A stretch of 64,000 bases of DNA from Ziziphus jujuba (GCF_031755915.1 NC_083390.1:22749001-22813000), one strand, 5' to 3'; numbered from the stretch's first letter, positions 24,467 through 39,393 are shown. A program made the numbers and translations. Notes: generated from the letters alone by a model not told the origin.

Positions 24467-27400
24467 TTTTTATTTTAGGTATTTTTAGTTTTGGTCCTAT
24501 TAGTGTGGAGATTTAAGCACCAACCCAATCTGATCAAACACGAGGACTTGAAAGACATTACCATTTGGGATTGTTTTAGGGAGAAAGAGTTGTGAGTCGA
24601 AGAGGATGTAAGTTGAACCAAAATTTCCAAATCTTTGCAAACATTCCCTCATTGTTCCTAAACATAATTACAAAAGCCATCCTCTACCAAGGACATGTTT
24701 CGATTATATCACAATTTGAAATAAAAGGTGAATTGTTTGAAGACACCATTATGAAAATTGATAAAATGGATTTTATTTTTTTTCCCCATTACAAAAAAAA
24801 AAAAAAAAAAAAAAAAGGAACTTTTTTGCAATTTTATCTTTAAACTCTTTCAATAAGTGCTGAAAGATACATAACCCAAAATTCTGGTCATGAATTTAAA
24901 ACGAAAGAGACTTTCATCATCAAAAGGATCATCCATATTAAAACCACAGTGCACTTTACAACTTTCTTTATACTTGGATAAATTAAATAAAAAGCAAATT
25001 TCCTTTCTATGTTGAAATAATTAAACCTATTTAAGGGCATACAATATTAAAGAGAGAGAAAGAGAAAAAAAAAAACAAAAAAAAAAAGTTGGGTAATGGG
25101 TGGTAAGTGGGTGGTAAACATGGTTGACTAGAAAAGGGCAGGGCATAAGGTCAACAAATAAGGCAAAGCTAGCTAAAAACTCTCTGCCGTTGAAGTGAAA
25201 ACGCGTCGATTTCGCAAGTGGCAGTGCCATGGACCAGCTAGCCACTTCTAACGCTTCCCAAACGCAGTTTAATTCCCACTTCGTATAGTAATTACGCATG
25301 CACCAAAATACGACACCGCGTTTTTTTGTAATCATGATTTGCTCTGAACCTGCCCCAAAATGCTACGTGCGTTTTAGTCGTTCGCAGCCCAAATAACAAA
25401 TTTTTTTTTTTTTTATTTTTTTTTTTCCAATTGTCTCAACCTTGAAATTCTCAAATACTCAATTATACACCTCGTGTTTTGATTTTTAAACCCCCTAGCT
25501 TCCTCGCATAATGAACAACAATTTCCATCTGGTAAGAAATTTGGGGCTTCTTAGTAATTTCATCCAATTATTATCAAATGGTATTTGGATAATTTCACTT
25601 TAGGAGCTTTTTTTTATTTATTTTTTTTTGTTTTCTGACAACATTGTACACACCATGAATCATGATTATATTTGTTTGTTTATTAGCCAAAAATGTTTTA
25701 AACCTAAATTTGAAATGTATGGACAAATATTTGCTTGTAATCATAACTAATGAAGTTTTGCTATTTATTAATAATTATTGATGATTTAAGATTTTTAACT
25801 TGTATTTTTCATGCTTATGTATATTTAATTTTCCATCCTAACCATTTATTATCAATCAAATGGATAACATATAATCAAATTTTTTTTTTTCACAAGATTA
25901 CAGGTGATTGTCACTTTTACAAGATTAATTATATTTAATTATCGCTTTTATCACTTGTTAGAAAAACAAACATATACAAGTACACTATGAAGGCAAATAG
26001 AGGATTCGGATCTATTACTACATAAAAATTGTTAATTAACATAATTTAATTATGTTTTGATTTTTTTATTCTAAAAATTTAATTTGAAAAAATGCAATCT
26101 TCGGACATTTAAATTATTAAATGATTTATGAATTCTATTGGCACTAACTACAGTGCATGTACCTTTTAAATTTCCTTCCACGATGATTTTCGTAAAAATA
26201 TCATTAGTAAAAAAATGGTACATCATATGTGCGAAACTAATTATTTTCTTCGACTTTAATATCAAATAAGATTCCATTTAGTTTGAACTTGTCAACTAAG
26301 CAATTTTTATTCAAAACGCCAAAAAAAAGAAACTAAAAAGTCAAAAATCTCGTGTAAGTGATTATAAAGAGAGATTTTCATGTAATATATGGTATTATCA
26401 TGTCCTTTGGTGAGGCATACTTTTGACTATGTATAAATATATATACTCACAGAGGCATTTAAAGTACTTGTCAACCCACAGAGAGTAAAACCGACACCAA
26501 ATTTCTGGCTATTTTGGCATGTTGCACTCCATATTGGAATAAAATTTTCAAATATTACTGATTTTCTGCTAGAATAATTAATTAATAATAAAAGTCATAG
26601 CTGGAACTTAGAGAACGTACGGAATAAGAGAAAAACTTGCACAACTTTTTGGAGCTTTTAGGAGAATCTGACAATGAAACGAGCTCCATCATTGAAGACT
26701 TGGACTTTCACGTTAATCTACCATCTATATTTTATATATTATGAAACTAATAATTAATTTCTAATGGAAAGGAAATAATTAATTGTGCATGATTATTTTG
26801 GATTCTTTTCATTTCTTGTTATTATTTTTGGTGAGAAGGTCGTATAAGAAAATTTGAACTTTTTTGCTACGTTTAAAATTTAAGATATCCTAAGGAAATA
26901 AAGAGGAAAGGAAAAAAAGAATTATATATGAGAATTCCACTCATAATTATATATAAGAATTCCACTCATACTTCTTTTTCGTTTTTATCGAGGTCGTCTC
27001 ACGAATACTTTTCATAACCTCGAAAAGCTTTTTTCTAGATCCATGGAAAATAAGATTGTTTCACACCTTCTTCTTTTTTATACACATATATATATATATA
27101 TATATATTGTTACTAGGACTGGATTATTTTCTTTCTTTTTTTAATTAACAATTCTAAAAAATTTATACTGCATTTTAATTAAAAATAATAATATTTTTAC
27201 AATTATGACAGATGGATGATATACCAGCTAATAAATAACTTACAAAAAAATCTCTTTTGGGGATGATTCTAGAGATTAATTAATTAACCAAGTATGTATT
27301 ATTTGGGCAGTCCTAGCTTAACTTGGTGCTAAAATTATTGAGAGCATACTTTCAAATCTAAATTTAGTTTTTTACCTAATAAAAAGAAAAAGTGCATGTA

Positions 27401-28670
27401 ATATTTGGGTTTCTCTATTTGATAAATATATAAATAAACATCTTTTGTCACGACATACAATTAATCAAGATTTTTTGTCTTATTTTTATGTTTTCTTCTC
27501 TTTTTATCAAGTCGTGACATATAAATAAATATCTTTCGTTTCATATTTTCTTGTTTTCATTAATAATATAATATCATCTCATTTAAAAGAATTATAATTT
27601 TTTTTAAAATGTGATTGATTATATCACTAATCAGGAAAAAAAAAATGAAACAGAAAATACTAATTCACCAAACAGAAAATCATTATATTTAACATTGTCC
27701 AAAACAAAGTTTGAAAACCAAATAGTGTGAAACCAAATTAAAACTAACTCACCAAAAAAGAGAAAATGAAAAATACCAACCAAAAATACAATAGTCATTT
27801 TCATGATTCCTGTTTTCTCTTTTATTAAAATAAAAAAATAAATGAACGGGTGGAACTGGCTAGGTGGCTGGATCCATTGCATAAAACAATAATAGTAGGA
27901 TAAGCATGTAGGGTTTTACCATATACATCTCTCTCTCTCTCTCTCCTCTCTCTGTCTCTCTCTCTCTGTCTCTCTCTCTCATTCAAGTACCACCAAAATT
28001 TCATAATTTAAAAAACCCACTGTACCTTTGTATAATGAAAGATAGATACTCGGTACGTGGTTTAAGGTAGGCCAAAAGTGAACGAAACCACGTTGTATGA
28101 AATGAAATGAAACCCTCATAAGTTTTTTTTTCCAATTTCCCATTGGACAAATTCAAGCCTACCCTTTTTGAGATCAAAACCAACCAAAACCCTATTCCTT
28201 TTACTCTCTCTCTCTCTCTCTCTCTTTCTCTCTTATCCTTCATGTGCTTCATATACACTTTGTCAACATAGAGATATTTTGGGAAAGCAACAATACCCCC
28301 CACAAACTCCAAAAATAAAAAAATAAAAAATAAAACCATGAAACAAGAAACAAGAAGCACCCCCTCTAAACGACATCAAACATGAGCAAATTGACAGTTA
28401 TTATCCCTTTGGGAAACTCTTTTTTATTTTATTTTATATTCTAACAAAATATAATTAAAAGTTAAGTCCTTTGCACCTAAAATTTCAGCTTTCTTTAGCT
28501 TTTTTTTCCTTTTTTTTTTTTTTTTTTTGGTCATGTAATATACAATTCAACTTTTTCCTTTGCAACTTGCAACTACACCTCCCACCTTTCTTCTTCTTCC
28601 CTTCCCTTTCTTCACAAAATGCCCCAAAAAAAAAAAAAATTACAAAAAAAGAAAAAAAGAAAAATTTCTG
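24467..28670. other. Intergenic region, MAP1 to TEM1
   Basis: AT-rich, with poly-A/T runs near 24794-24816 and 25399-25427, (AT)n near 27090-27108 and (CT)n near 27928-27980 and 28205-28229. A GC-richer patch at about 25130-25330 has short open frames but no recognisable domain. The last few hundred bases probably include the TEM1 3' UTR. No gene is supported. Confidence 0.5.
26921..26970. repeat. 25-bp tandem repeat, two copies
   Basis: Units at 26921-26945 and 26946-26970, each containing AGAATTCCACTCATA, differ at one position. This is a simple small tandem duplication in intergenic DNA. Confidence 0.9.
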
Positions 28671-29843
28671 TTACAAGGCTCCTATTATCCTTGGTTTCTT
28701 ACTACACTCTAATTCAAACAATTCCATCTCCCTCATTCTCTTCCCAACATTACACCCACCACCAATCCCATCACTCCCAGGTATTTTGAAAATGTTGACC
28801 CCAAACAACCTCACCATCTGAACCGGCTGAACCGGTCCGACGGCGGTCTGGTTGGAAGCACCGCCGCTGCTGGTACTCCTGGTTTTCCAATCAATGTAAA
28901 GCTGTTTATCGGATCCGGTGGATCGCTGAAAGCTGACAATGTCACCGGCTTTGAGATTCTTCTCCTTGACGAAGCGGCTCCAACCTTTAGTGAGCACGTA
29001 GCTCTGGCTGCTATTCCAATACGAATACCGAAACCTCCACACTTTCCCACCCACGTCCTCGAAGTTGAGAAGCACCCCTTTGGATGTGCTTCCACTCTGC
29101 AACGGGAAGTGCTTCTCCGCGTGTTGCTTCGGGATCACCAGCCGGTTCAGTTTCCCAACGTCGCTCGGCGTCACGGCTTTCTCGAAGAGCTGCTCACGCG
29201 CTTTCTGAACCCGGTCCGACGACCCGAAAGCCGAACCGATTTCTCTGAAATTCCCACTTTTTTTATGGGGCGAATTGTTGTTGTTGTTGTTGTCCAATCC
29301 GTAGTTGCGCTTGCTCTGCTCCAGCTCGTCATTGTAGGTATGCTTCCTGAGCATGTCGACGATCTCAGCTTTAGAATGGGAATTGAGGAAGGCCGCTTCG
29401 ATCTCGTCGTCTCCGTCGGTCTCCGAAGATAACGGTTTGAAATTGGTGACGGCGTCGCGGCCGCGGAATCTTTGAGCGGCGACGTCGTATGCTTTAGCGG
29501 CTTCGTCTTCTTCGTTGAAAGTGCCGAGCCAAACCCTCTGATGCTTCTCGTAAATCTGAGCCCCCCAACGACCGTTTGGTTGGGGGACCACACCTTTGTA
29601 TTTGGAAGAAGGGAGTTTCCGGGATTCGGCTTCGACGCCGTTCTCGGAGTCCAGGATGACGCTTGTTCCGCTTCCGACGCGGCAAAGACTCTCTGGTGGA
29701 GACTTTGTGGTGGTGGTGGTCTTAATAGGAGGAGGAGGAGGAGGAGGAGGATGGGGGAGAAAAGGGAGTGGAGGTGGAGTAGTGGAAGGAGATATGGATA
29801 TGGAGTCGCTGGTCGTGCTTTCGTCTGTGCAGCTTCCTTCCAT
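28671..29843 (-). CDS. TEM1: AP2/B3 transcription factor, TEMPRANILLO/RAV subfamily
   Basis: A single uninterrupted exon of 390 codons, as is usual for RAV genes. The N-terminus ([18 protein letters not shown]) and [21 protein letters not shown] closely resemble TEM1. The AP2 domain spans about residues 81-136 ([35 protein letters not shown]). The B3 domain spans about 219-322 ([45 protein letters not shown]). The B3-associated repression motif RLFGV is at 345-349. The C-terminus [10 protein letters not shown] also matches the TEM type. TEM proteins are nuclear repressors that delay flowering by binding the FT leader and gibberellin genes, using AP2 for CAACA and B3 for CACCTG-type sites. Low-complexity inserts (Pro run at 32-39, Asn run at 185-190) make it longer than the 350-360 aa of the Arabidopsis proteins. 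TEM1 versus TEM2 or RAV1 cannot be settled by eye. Confidence 0.95.
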   Translation of the reverse strand: MEGSCTDESTTSDSISISPSTTPPPLPFLPHPPPPPPPPIKTTTTTKSPPESLCRVGSGTSVILDSENGVEAESRKLPSSKYKGVVPQPNGRWGAQIYEKHQRVWLGTFNEEDEAAKAYDVAAQRFRGRDAVTNFKPLSSETDGDDEIEAAFLNSHSKAEIVDMLRKHTYNDELEQSKRNYGLDNNNNNNSPHKKSGNFREIGSAFGSSDRVQKAREQLFEKAVTPSDVGKLNRLVIPKQHAEKHFPLQSGSTSKGVLLNFEDVGGKVWRFRYSYWNSSQSYVLTKGWSRFVKEKNLKAGDIVSFQRSTGSDKQLYIDWKTRSTSSGGASNQTAVGPVQPVQMVRLFGVNIFKIPGSDGIGGGCNVGKRMREMELFELECSKKPRIIGAL

Positions 29844-29887
29844 GTTTGTTTTTTGTTTTTTAAGTCTTTCAGAGAAGAAAAAAGAAA

Positions 29888-30003
29888 TAGAGAGAGAGAG
29901 AGAGAGAGAGAGCTTTGTGGGTTTTGACTGTGAAGATATACAACAGAGAGAGATGGGAGATATGAATTGGGATATGATGTTTTGAAGGATGAATATATAT
30001 AGG
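29888..30003 (-). promoter_or_regulatory. TEM1/RAV core promoter and GA-rich leader
   Basis: On the minus strand a CTATATATATTC TATA box lies at about 29993-30003, roughly 155 nt before the start codon. The leader carries a (CT)n tract, seen as (AG)n at about 29888-29911 on the plus strand. A transcription start near 29965 is inferred from spacing. Confidence 0.45.
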
Positions 30004-31412
30004 AGGGCTTAAGTTGAGGGTCTTACCAGACTGTATTGTATGTGTATATATATATATATATATATATGTAGAGAAATTATATATATTTATATAAATGTAT
30101 ATTATGGGTTTTTAATAATTAAGGTGTTGGAGATATGGGGATGTGGGTGTGGTGGGTCAACCCAAGAGAGGATGGTGAGGAGCTAGGAAGATTCATGGCG
30201 TGTAAGAGAGAGAGAGATATAGGAAGAGGTTAAAAATAAATAAATAATTGTTTTTCAAAAATAAATAATAAAAAAAGACAGTGGGTGTGTTAAGCTGGTA
30301 GTATGTGTGGGTTGTGGGCTGTGTATGTGAGATGGGACCCACAGAAACCAAGTTGATGGGGTTCACATGACTGTGGACCGTGTTTAGGTTAAGTTCATCC
30401 CCCCCTGAGACTTTGCTGCATCCTCTCTGCTGATCCCCAAGCATGGTCTCTCTACCTTGGCCTTTCTTTTTTCTTTCTTTTTCTTTTTTGTTTTCTTTAA
30501 ATAATAAATAACAATAATAGTAATTAATTTTTTGCGTAATTTTTCATTTACCCGAATCATTAAGATATAATATTAGTGTTTTGTTTCTTTGTTTTTATGA
30601 AGATATAATTTTAATATTTTCGAATATGATATTTATCAATTGAACTGTTTCACAACATATTTTTGTTATTTGTTGTAAAATATTTGGAAACTAGGATCTT
30701 ATCTATTATGGTGTACATGATGAACAAGGGTATCATGGAAATATGGTCAATTATTTGTTGTTGCTTTTATTATACCAATTAGAATAAAGATAAACATTAA
30801 TAAGAGGCAGTTTGCAGGGCATTGTTTGGCTTGTGGGAAGTGGGGGAAGGGAGGAGTACTTTCACTAGAATGATGGGTTGTGGGGCTAAAAGTTTAATAA
30901 GGAACAAGGGAAAGAGGAAGGGAAGGGGATGGAAATTTGGATAGGCATTGAAGGACAAGGCTCATCCAACAAGAAATTCCCCTACCATAAGTCCCCCTTA
31001 CCTGGCTTGATTTGATTCGTCCTTCCCTACTTTTGGTTTGTCTTATTGGCTAGGTTCAACCTTAGTATCTCTGAAATAAACCCCTCCCAAAATAAATAAA
31101 TAAATAAATATCCTAAAATTAAAAATCATACATTTCCGTAATAATTTCCAGCCAACATTGACATTTCTCCCTCCAAGTGGGGATTTCCCTTATTTTGTTT
31201 CTCTCTTTCTTCACCCTTTCATTCACTTCATTTATCCAAAAAAACAAAAAACACTATATTCATTTCTTTCAATCTCCAATATATTTTTTTTTTCTTTTCT
31301 AGATCTAGTTTCTTTTAAACTATAAAATTCCAAAAACAAAAATGCATTATTCAAAAAATTTTAATGGTTTTTTTTTCTCTCCAATTTTCAAAGGAGTTCA
31401 GAAAAATTATTG

Positions 31413-31444
<32 letters not shown>

Positions 31445-32594
31445 GGCAAGAGAAAATTGTTTTTTAGTGAGTTTTGTAATTGAACTTTGAATTTAATAAA
31501 ATGGGGGGCAAAAAAAAAAAAGGAAAGGAAAAGAAATTATGGGATATTATTATGGGTGATTCCGTACGGATAGTTGTCCTCGGCCTAAGATGGACCCACA
31601 AACAAGTTGATGAAAACCGAGAGCTAGCTAGAGACGGTGGGTTTTACCTTAGCCATGGTTTTGGGGATTGGGGTCCTCTTGTTAAGTGGGTCCGACTCGT
31701 CCTAGTTGTAGATTCCAAATATCCATTTTTTGTTTTTTTTTTTTTTTTGTTTTAATAATTTGATTCTGAAATTATATTTGTGGCAAGGGAAATGCATTCA
31801 AATAAAATTAAATAAAATTTTTTCTGATTAAAAAAAAAATTGCAAATTATATTTGTCAAAGAATTAAAAAAACAGTAGACGTACGGTATTCATGTATATT
31901 TTGATACGGAAAAAGCTTGTTTTCCGTATGTTTTTCTGTTATTGCCACTCCTTACAAGTGGGAACGTGCGTGTATGATGTTGTGCTGTCACGGAAAAAAA
32001 ACCACTTATTTAATAAACATCATCTTTCTCTTAAACCTTTCAACTTGTCCAATGTATTTATTAATTTATTCAATATTTAATTAATTTACTTGCTTATTAG
32101 GTTCTTTCACAAACCAACACACTACAAGTCTACAACATGGGATTAATAACCCTTTACTTTTCTTATATTTATTTAATATTGTTTTTGTTATTATTTATAT
32201 ATTTTTCATCATCAATTGAAGTTAAAGATTATTTCTTTTAGACTTATATCATATATATCGTTTTTATTGTATAATAAATATATATCTTATCCATTCAAAA
32301 ACTTATGGCTGTTAAGTGGCCAAGTATACATATAATAAGAATTTTCAGATATTTATTGGTTGGAAAACACCCTTTACTTTGTCAAAATCGGAACTATTTT
32401 TTTTTTTTGGTAATTGTCAAAATCGGAACTTGAAGCTCTAGGAGGAGCGTGATGACAGACATGGATAAACACCAAAATTGTGGTCGGAATAGACAAATTT
32501 TGACAAAAACCATGTTTATTGTATGTAATTAATACATAATATATAAATATATATACATATATGTATATTTTTTATATCAAATTTCAGCAAAAGA

Positions 32595-32634
<40 letters not shown>

Positions 32635-35377
32635 TATCTCAAATTATGTGTACCATAATTTTCATGCCTAAACGAATCTAGTATGGTTGTTCACTAACAT
32701 TTAATTGAAGTGACTAACTGTTTGTCTTTTCTTTTACCCTCTTATAGAACTCTCTCTATCTCTCTCTCTCTCTCCATTTTTCAGAATGTGAAGCATGTTG
32801 GTTTCATAAGCTTCTTAAGATCATCAGCTACCCACGTTAGAGAGTTAATATATACGTCAACATTGAACATGCATCATGTATAGAGATATATATATATATA
32901 TACATATATTTATATAATTTATACCCAAACTTCAAAAAATAGTATTATAAAACATCAGCATCTTGAATAGATCTCATAAGCATTTTTTCCATCCCCTTTT
33001 AGCCAATTTGTTAGATTTATTATTATATTATTAAAATTTAACTATATTATCTTCTGGAATCACGATCACACTGGTTTGATTCCACTAAACAATATGCCCA
33101 ATGGTCTAAATCTCTCTTCAAAATCAACCCAATCTAATAAAAATGTTTAATAAATACTAATTGATTTAACTACCATAGGGCTTAGTTAAAAGCACTTTCT
33201 TTTTGTATTGGATAAACCTTAAAACCTGTTTTGGTGCAACTCTACTCATCCTTTCTTCTCTTTAATCATCATCTTCTAATCTCCTATATATATATATATA
33301 TATATGGTTTATCTTTTTAGGTAGCCTCACCATATAAATATATATATACGCCTATAATTTTTACTTTGGTGTCATTAATAAATGTACCCTTTTACCTTTT
33401 CTTTTGCCTCTAGACATGAATACAAGTTGCTTTTGAATCCTACCAAGACCCTTGTTAGAAGTGCATATAATGTTGCACTTTTCTTAATAAACAAATTGAA
33501 GTTAATCTACTCAAAAGTGCTTTGATGGGTTAATTTCATACAAATTAATACTACAAATGCTCTTGTCATATCTCATAAAATCAGCCGCCCAATGAACAAA
33601 ATTAATTAAAATAATGGGTAATTATTTCTATATTTCCAGATGACACTTTTCATAAAGTAAATTAGGACCAATCGTTTCATCAGGAGTAGTTCCAAGTGGT
33701 GAAATTCATATCATTGTAAGATTGATATATATTATATAAAACAGAACTAATAATAATCCAAAAATAAAAATTCCCTATTGAGTTTGTGGGATTTGATGAT
33801 CACATTTATATGCCTTAAAAGCACAGCATGTGTCTATCTATTCTAGTAAAGATTCCTAATCAATAAAAGGGCAATCCTTTGTGATTATCTAAAGAGATTT
33901 TATTATATATATATATATATATATATATTTGATTTTTATGGTGCATGACATGCTGCCACTTTCCATCTCCTTTAGTGGTTTTTGTTTTAATTTTTTTTTT
34001 AATTACTTAATTTTGATGACTTCAGGTATGACTTAAGATCGCTATGCCACGTAATACACCCCAGGATGCATTTTGCAACAATCTCCATGTCACTCTCCTT
34101 TTTGAAAGAAAGATGTAACACGTTTTTGATGAAATAAAGTAATATTTATTAAAAACTAAATTAATGGAAATCTTTGATTTGGATGCATATAAACTTGTGC
34201 TTTTCAAGAGAATTTGGATTGAATTGCTTTTCTATATGGTCTACCCATCTATATATCATGTATAATTTAGCTTCCAAAACAACCGAAATGTCACAAAGAT
34301 AAGCTTATATAATGCCCACAAAGCTTGTTTTTTTCTTTTTCACTTTATGTCATTTTTTCTAGAATTTAATGATATCATATCCTTTTCATCATATTGTGCT
34401 TATTATAAAGAAAGATCCTGCCGTATCAAGAATGAATTTTTCCTGTAGGTTTTGATAGATTGGATGATGATTTATTTATTGTAATATGCACTCTTTTCAT
34501 ATTTATGTAAAATCAGTTGATTTATTACACGAATTTTCTCAAATTATTTTATAGTACAAGGTTTATTATAGATAGCTAGTTCATTGATTTGCCATTACAA
34601 TCATTTTTAAATTCTTAAAATGTTTCACCACTCATAAATCAATCTAGATAATTAGATAAATCTATTAAATTTTAGAATTTGAAATTGTATTATTAATAAT
34701 TTTACTATTGAACCAATATTATGAATACTTTAATATGCTATACTTGAAATTAGTACAAAAATAGTTGTTTTTTTTTTTTTCAACAACAATGAGAACAATA
34801 AAAAGTAGAAATTAATAACAAAGGTAAACAATTTTTTTCATTAATAATCATGAAAAAGAAATGAAAAAGGAGTGCTATGCTTTGATCTTATGATATACAT
34901 AACCTTTGAATTTCATGCAATACAATGTTGGTTTTTCTTTATATAAAAATCTACTTTTATTTCTATTTTGTGCTAAAGCATATAATTGGATAAAAAAATT
35001 AAGCTAAGAAAATAAATATGTAAACTTTTACCGAAAATAAAATAAATATATATGAAAGACTGCTGAGTAGCTACGTTCCTCAATGAGAAGAATACCAATT
35101 ATAGCGCAACAACATGGTGCATGGACCACTTATGGTGGTCCCCAGTTCCACATTTCCTTATTTTATTTATGCAGTTTGGACAACTTGATATCCCCAAAAT
35201 AAAAAATTAAAAAAAATATAAAATTGAAACAGACAAATTCGCTTATTGACACCTTTTTTTTTTTATTTATTTAAAGATAAAAGAAATCCACACTTATTGG
35301 CCTTTTTATCCACTAATAATTATCTTACACCTAAAACAAATATTTATCTATATATATATATATATGAAAATTCTATG

Positions 35378-35512
35378 CTAAGGACGATCCACATAAAAAC
35401 TGTAGTATTAGTGACAGTTTTTTATAGTATTAACAACAATTTTTTAAAAAATCGTCATTAATATTATAAAAAATCACCATCAATACTGATTGATGATGTG
35501 CATGCGAACTGT
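35378..35512. mobile_element. Imperfect foldback repeat, possible MITE
   Basis: Two arms of about 42-60 bp face each other around a centre near 35444. The left arm (AGTATTAGTGACAGTTTTTT...) matches the reverse complement of the right arm (AGTATTGATGGTGATTTTTT...) at roughly three-quarters of positions. The similarity weakens into outer flanks containing GATCCACAT and GATGTGCATGC. This resembles a decayed palindromic miniature element. Terminal repeats and a target duplication were not resolved. Confidence 0.45.
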
Positions 35513-35855
35513 ATATATATATCAATATATATTATTTATATAAATAAAAACTGAAAATTGTGATTTTATGCTTTGTTCTAGAAAAAAAAAAATTATATGT
35601 TTTTAATTTCTTAAAAAGTTTGCCACATCAACTACACGCATTATTCCATTTCAATTCCAATTGTTTGTTTATAATCCGCCAACTTGTTTCTTTTTCCGTC
35701 CTTTCACACGCAAAGCCACAAATAAATAAAATTAAAAAGTTAAATAAAAATGAAAAAAAAAAAAAAGATGAATAAAATAAAATAATTTGAGCAAATTAAA
35801 AACGCTGAAACGGAGAGCGTATTATGAGATCTTTGACTGCTGCTCGCTAATCTGC

Positions 35856-35898
35856 TGACGTGGCCAAATGACCCGCATTTCCGGGTCAAACGCACGTG
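35856..35898. promoter_or_regulatory. ACGT-core motifs in an isolated GC-richer patch
   Basis: TGACGTGG at 35856-35863 and CACGTG at 35893-35898 sit in about 110 bp that is richer in GC than its surroundings. These are bZIP or bHLH binding cores. The nearest supported gene, TEM1, is about 6 kb away, so any role is speculative. Confidence 0.2.
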
Positions 35899-36856
35899 AT
35901 GGTACCTGCACACCTCATCTGTACGTAGAAGTAGATAAGACTTTCCGTTTTTGGATTAATTAATCTTAATTAAGTTCTATATTATATGCTCCTCTTGACA
36001 TTATTTATTTATTTTTCATTACTTTATATCTATTTACGTCCATTTGCTGAATTTTTTATATGATCTAATCTCGGATTAAGAGTTAATATGCCGCAATCGA
36101 AATAGAATTTGGTGATTATGTTATCAGAGAATCTAGTGAATTCTCATATATGCCCCTTAGTTAAATATGTTTCATCTTTTTTGTTTGCGCTGATAAATAT
36201 CTTTAAAGTTACCACTAGAAGTTAACCTTTTTACTCGTTCAAATCGTGTTGTAAAAAGCAAATTTGAATTATACTTCTTTTGAAATTTAAATATTTAGTT
36301 GTCCCATGAATTCTCATCAACTATCATGATATTGGATCTTTTTGCCTGATCTGTTGAGAAACTGGGTTTCAATAATCTAGGCTGTCATGATGTATATTGA
36401 AATAATTGTTTATTGTTTGGTTATGTTAATTTAGAGTATATTAAAAATTTGCTAAAGTAGGGGGTTAATCTTTTTCAAGGTTTTAGTTTTTGTTTCTTTT
36501 TATTTTTATATATATATTTTTTTGGTGTAAATGGTTTTTTGGGTTGTAAAAATGAAAATTTTTAATCACTCTTTAATTGTTTGTCCTCAATTGTTTAAGG
36601 CAAAATCATTTATCACCAAGCATGATATTACAACTTAAATTATTCAACACGACATAATTTATTCATTCCTATCTTATATGGTTATAGTCATTTGGATAGA
36701 ACTATTACTATCTCTAACAATGATTTTAAATTTGAATTCCTTTACTTTTGGATTAGAGTAAAAAAAAAATATTTATATGGCTACAAAAAGCCAAAACAAA
36801 TTACGCTTTTTATTTATGAAATATATATATACATACATATATATCATGAATTAATG

Positions 36857-36990
36857 ATATTAGAATAATTTTTCAAATGAGTTTTCAAAGTTTTTGGAAC
36901 TCTTTATTTACAATATACGAATTCCTTATTAAGGATATTAGAATCTTAATTTTTCAAATGAATTTTCAAAGTTCTTAGAAGTCTTTATAT
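36857..36990. repeat. Diverged direct repeat, about 50-bp units
   Basis: A unit with GATATTAGAAT, TTTTTCAAATGA and TTTTCAAAGTT, ending CTTTAT, occurs near 36857-36906 and again near 36938-36990. The copies differ at several bases, so the duplication is older than the intron duplications in this window. No coding potential is seen. Confidence 0.6.
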
Positions 36991-38794
36991 TTTAAATGCA
37001 TCTTCCGGATGAAGTAGGAGTGGAGATTTAGGACTTGTCAAGTCGTCTAGGAGATGGAAGACTTGAAGTTAGGTTGGTATCATATCATAGTGACAAGAAA
37101 CAAGAAAGAAAAAAGAAAGGAACGGTGCCTAAATTGGATACAAAAATAAAAATAAAATTAAATTAAATAATGGTCAAAGAAAGCATAAAGATGTAGAGCA
37201 AGGAAGTAGGTGCTCAAAAACGAGAGAAGATTCTATCAAAGTAAACTAATCAAACAACAGAGAAGGTTGGCAGCAACAGATTGTTTTTATGCCACCAATA
37301 ATGAGAGATTCACTCTGACCCAATAGCCAATTGGATGTAAAGAAAGGACATACAACATAGGGCAATTCACCTCCACCAGACCTTTTCTTTTTTCTTTTTT
37401 GTTTTGTTTTTTTTTTATTTATGTAAATCAAACTTGAAGTTGCTTTTGTTGACTAAACAAATGCAATCACATACCACCATTTTGGGGTCATTTACAAGTG
37501 GGTCCCATTAAACCCTGTGTGCCACATAACTCATCCCATTGGTTAAGAGTCTTGCATCAGACAAAAAACTAAACTAGTGATTAGTGAGTGAAAGGATAAG
37601 GAAGAACATTTCAAGTGTTTTTATGTGAATTTTATTTATTTATTTTATCTTCACAGTCCACGCATCCAAGTAAAGGATATATATATAAATTTTTTTTATA
37701 ATTTTTTTGGGGTTGTATGGCCTTCTAGATGTATTTAGACTTCTAGCTATGGTGTTTTGGAGTTTGGACCCCACAAAAACTAATGAAACCAATGGGTCTC
37801 ACCGAATTTGACCCGATCAAATGAAGGGGAAAAAAAAGAACCATCTGATTTTTAAAGATTGTCACAGTCAGATATGTAATTAATTTTGTTTCCATTTTCT
37901 TAATTAAAAATGGTTTTCTTTTTTTTCTTTTTTTTTTCTTTTTTTGTGAAGTTTCTTAAAGGGTGAGAATAATAGTGGTTTTTGGGTTTTTCCATCTTGG
38001 TCTGTAGTTCTTGATGTGATTGATTCTATCCTATCCTGTATTTGTGCATGAAAGAATAAATGGATGCTATGTTTGCTTGCCGTTTTTCACTTGATAAGCT
38101 GAAATCATATTCTCCTATAGGAAGAAAAAGACAATACTTACACATTTAGAAAGTTAATTTGAAAGAAACATGTATATCTATATATATGTATTTATATGTA
38201 GTAATTATCATTAATTATCATTTCCTTCTGTCGGTAGCAATCACAACAATTAAGAGGTCTACTATTCATAACTAATTATATATTTTTCAATTATATCCAA
38301 AAAATACCTAAAAATAAGTTATGTAAAAAAAAAATCAATAGAAGTGTCCAACTTCCAACGACCAAGCAAAAGTTCCTTTTTCTTTTTTTCTTTTTTTTTT
38401 TATAATAAAAAGTTATTTACTCTGGTTACTTACATGTAAAACAATAGTTATAAAATAATTTTTTTTTTAAAAAAAAAAGCCAAGTGGAGCACCAAGTAAA
38501 TAGTTAATGAACAAATGCGAATTATATGTGGTCAACATATTTGATCACGTGAGAAAATAAATTATCCAACTGTATATAATATGATGGTAAATAGAACTTT
38601 TGTGGGTCCCAATAATATTTTAAAAAGGCCAAAAAAAAAGAGAAAAATATTACAAGTGGAAAAAATTAGTATGAGTTTATGTTGCCGACATGGCACGCAT
38701 AAACTTGATGAGATAGAAAGTCAAATTAAGTTTTGCCACTTGGGAGATGTAGTTGGGAAGCATTAGCTAGCAACAGCGAAATGGCAAAAAAGCA

Positions 38795-38825
<31 letters not shown>

Positions 38826-39353
38826 TTGACAATATTGTTTTTTTGCTTTGTTTTGTTGTTTTGTGTCTGCAGATAAGCATTTATCTTTTTCTCTGTCAAT
38901 CATCACACTCTTCCCATGCTACTACTTGCCAAATTATATATATATATATAACAATAAATACAGAAATATATATATATATATATATTATATTTTAAATATA
39001 AATATTAAATATGCTCTTTCCCTGTTAAATTATGTGGGGATAGAGAGATATTGGCTGTTCAATGGAGAAAGGTATTATGGCATCATGGGTTAGGAAACTT
39101 CGTTTCAAGCATTTTTCGAGGTCAACCAAGTCAACAAAATGCCAACCCATACTACTGCTTTCGTTTCGTATCCATTTATTTTTCTATATATACACATATA
39201 TATATTATTTGAAAATTATTCTAATGGAAACTAACTATTACTTTATTCCCACCAATATAAAAACTCTATATATATTTGTTATGTTGTTATGTTTTTTTAT
39301 TATAAATTAGAAGGTAATTTCCATAAGACCAAATCTGAAAGAATATAACATAC

Positions 39354-39393
<40 letters not shown>

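Noticed and set aside
29109..29985. Overlapping plus-strand frames of 107-151 codons
   Set aside because: They are antisense to TEM1/RAV and have low-complexity composition.
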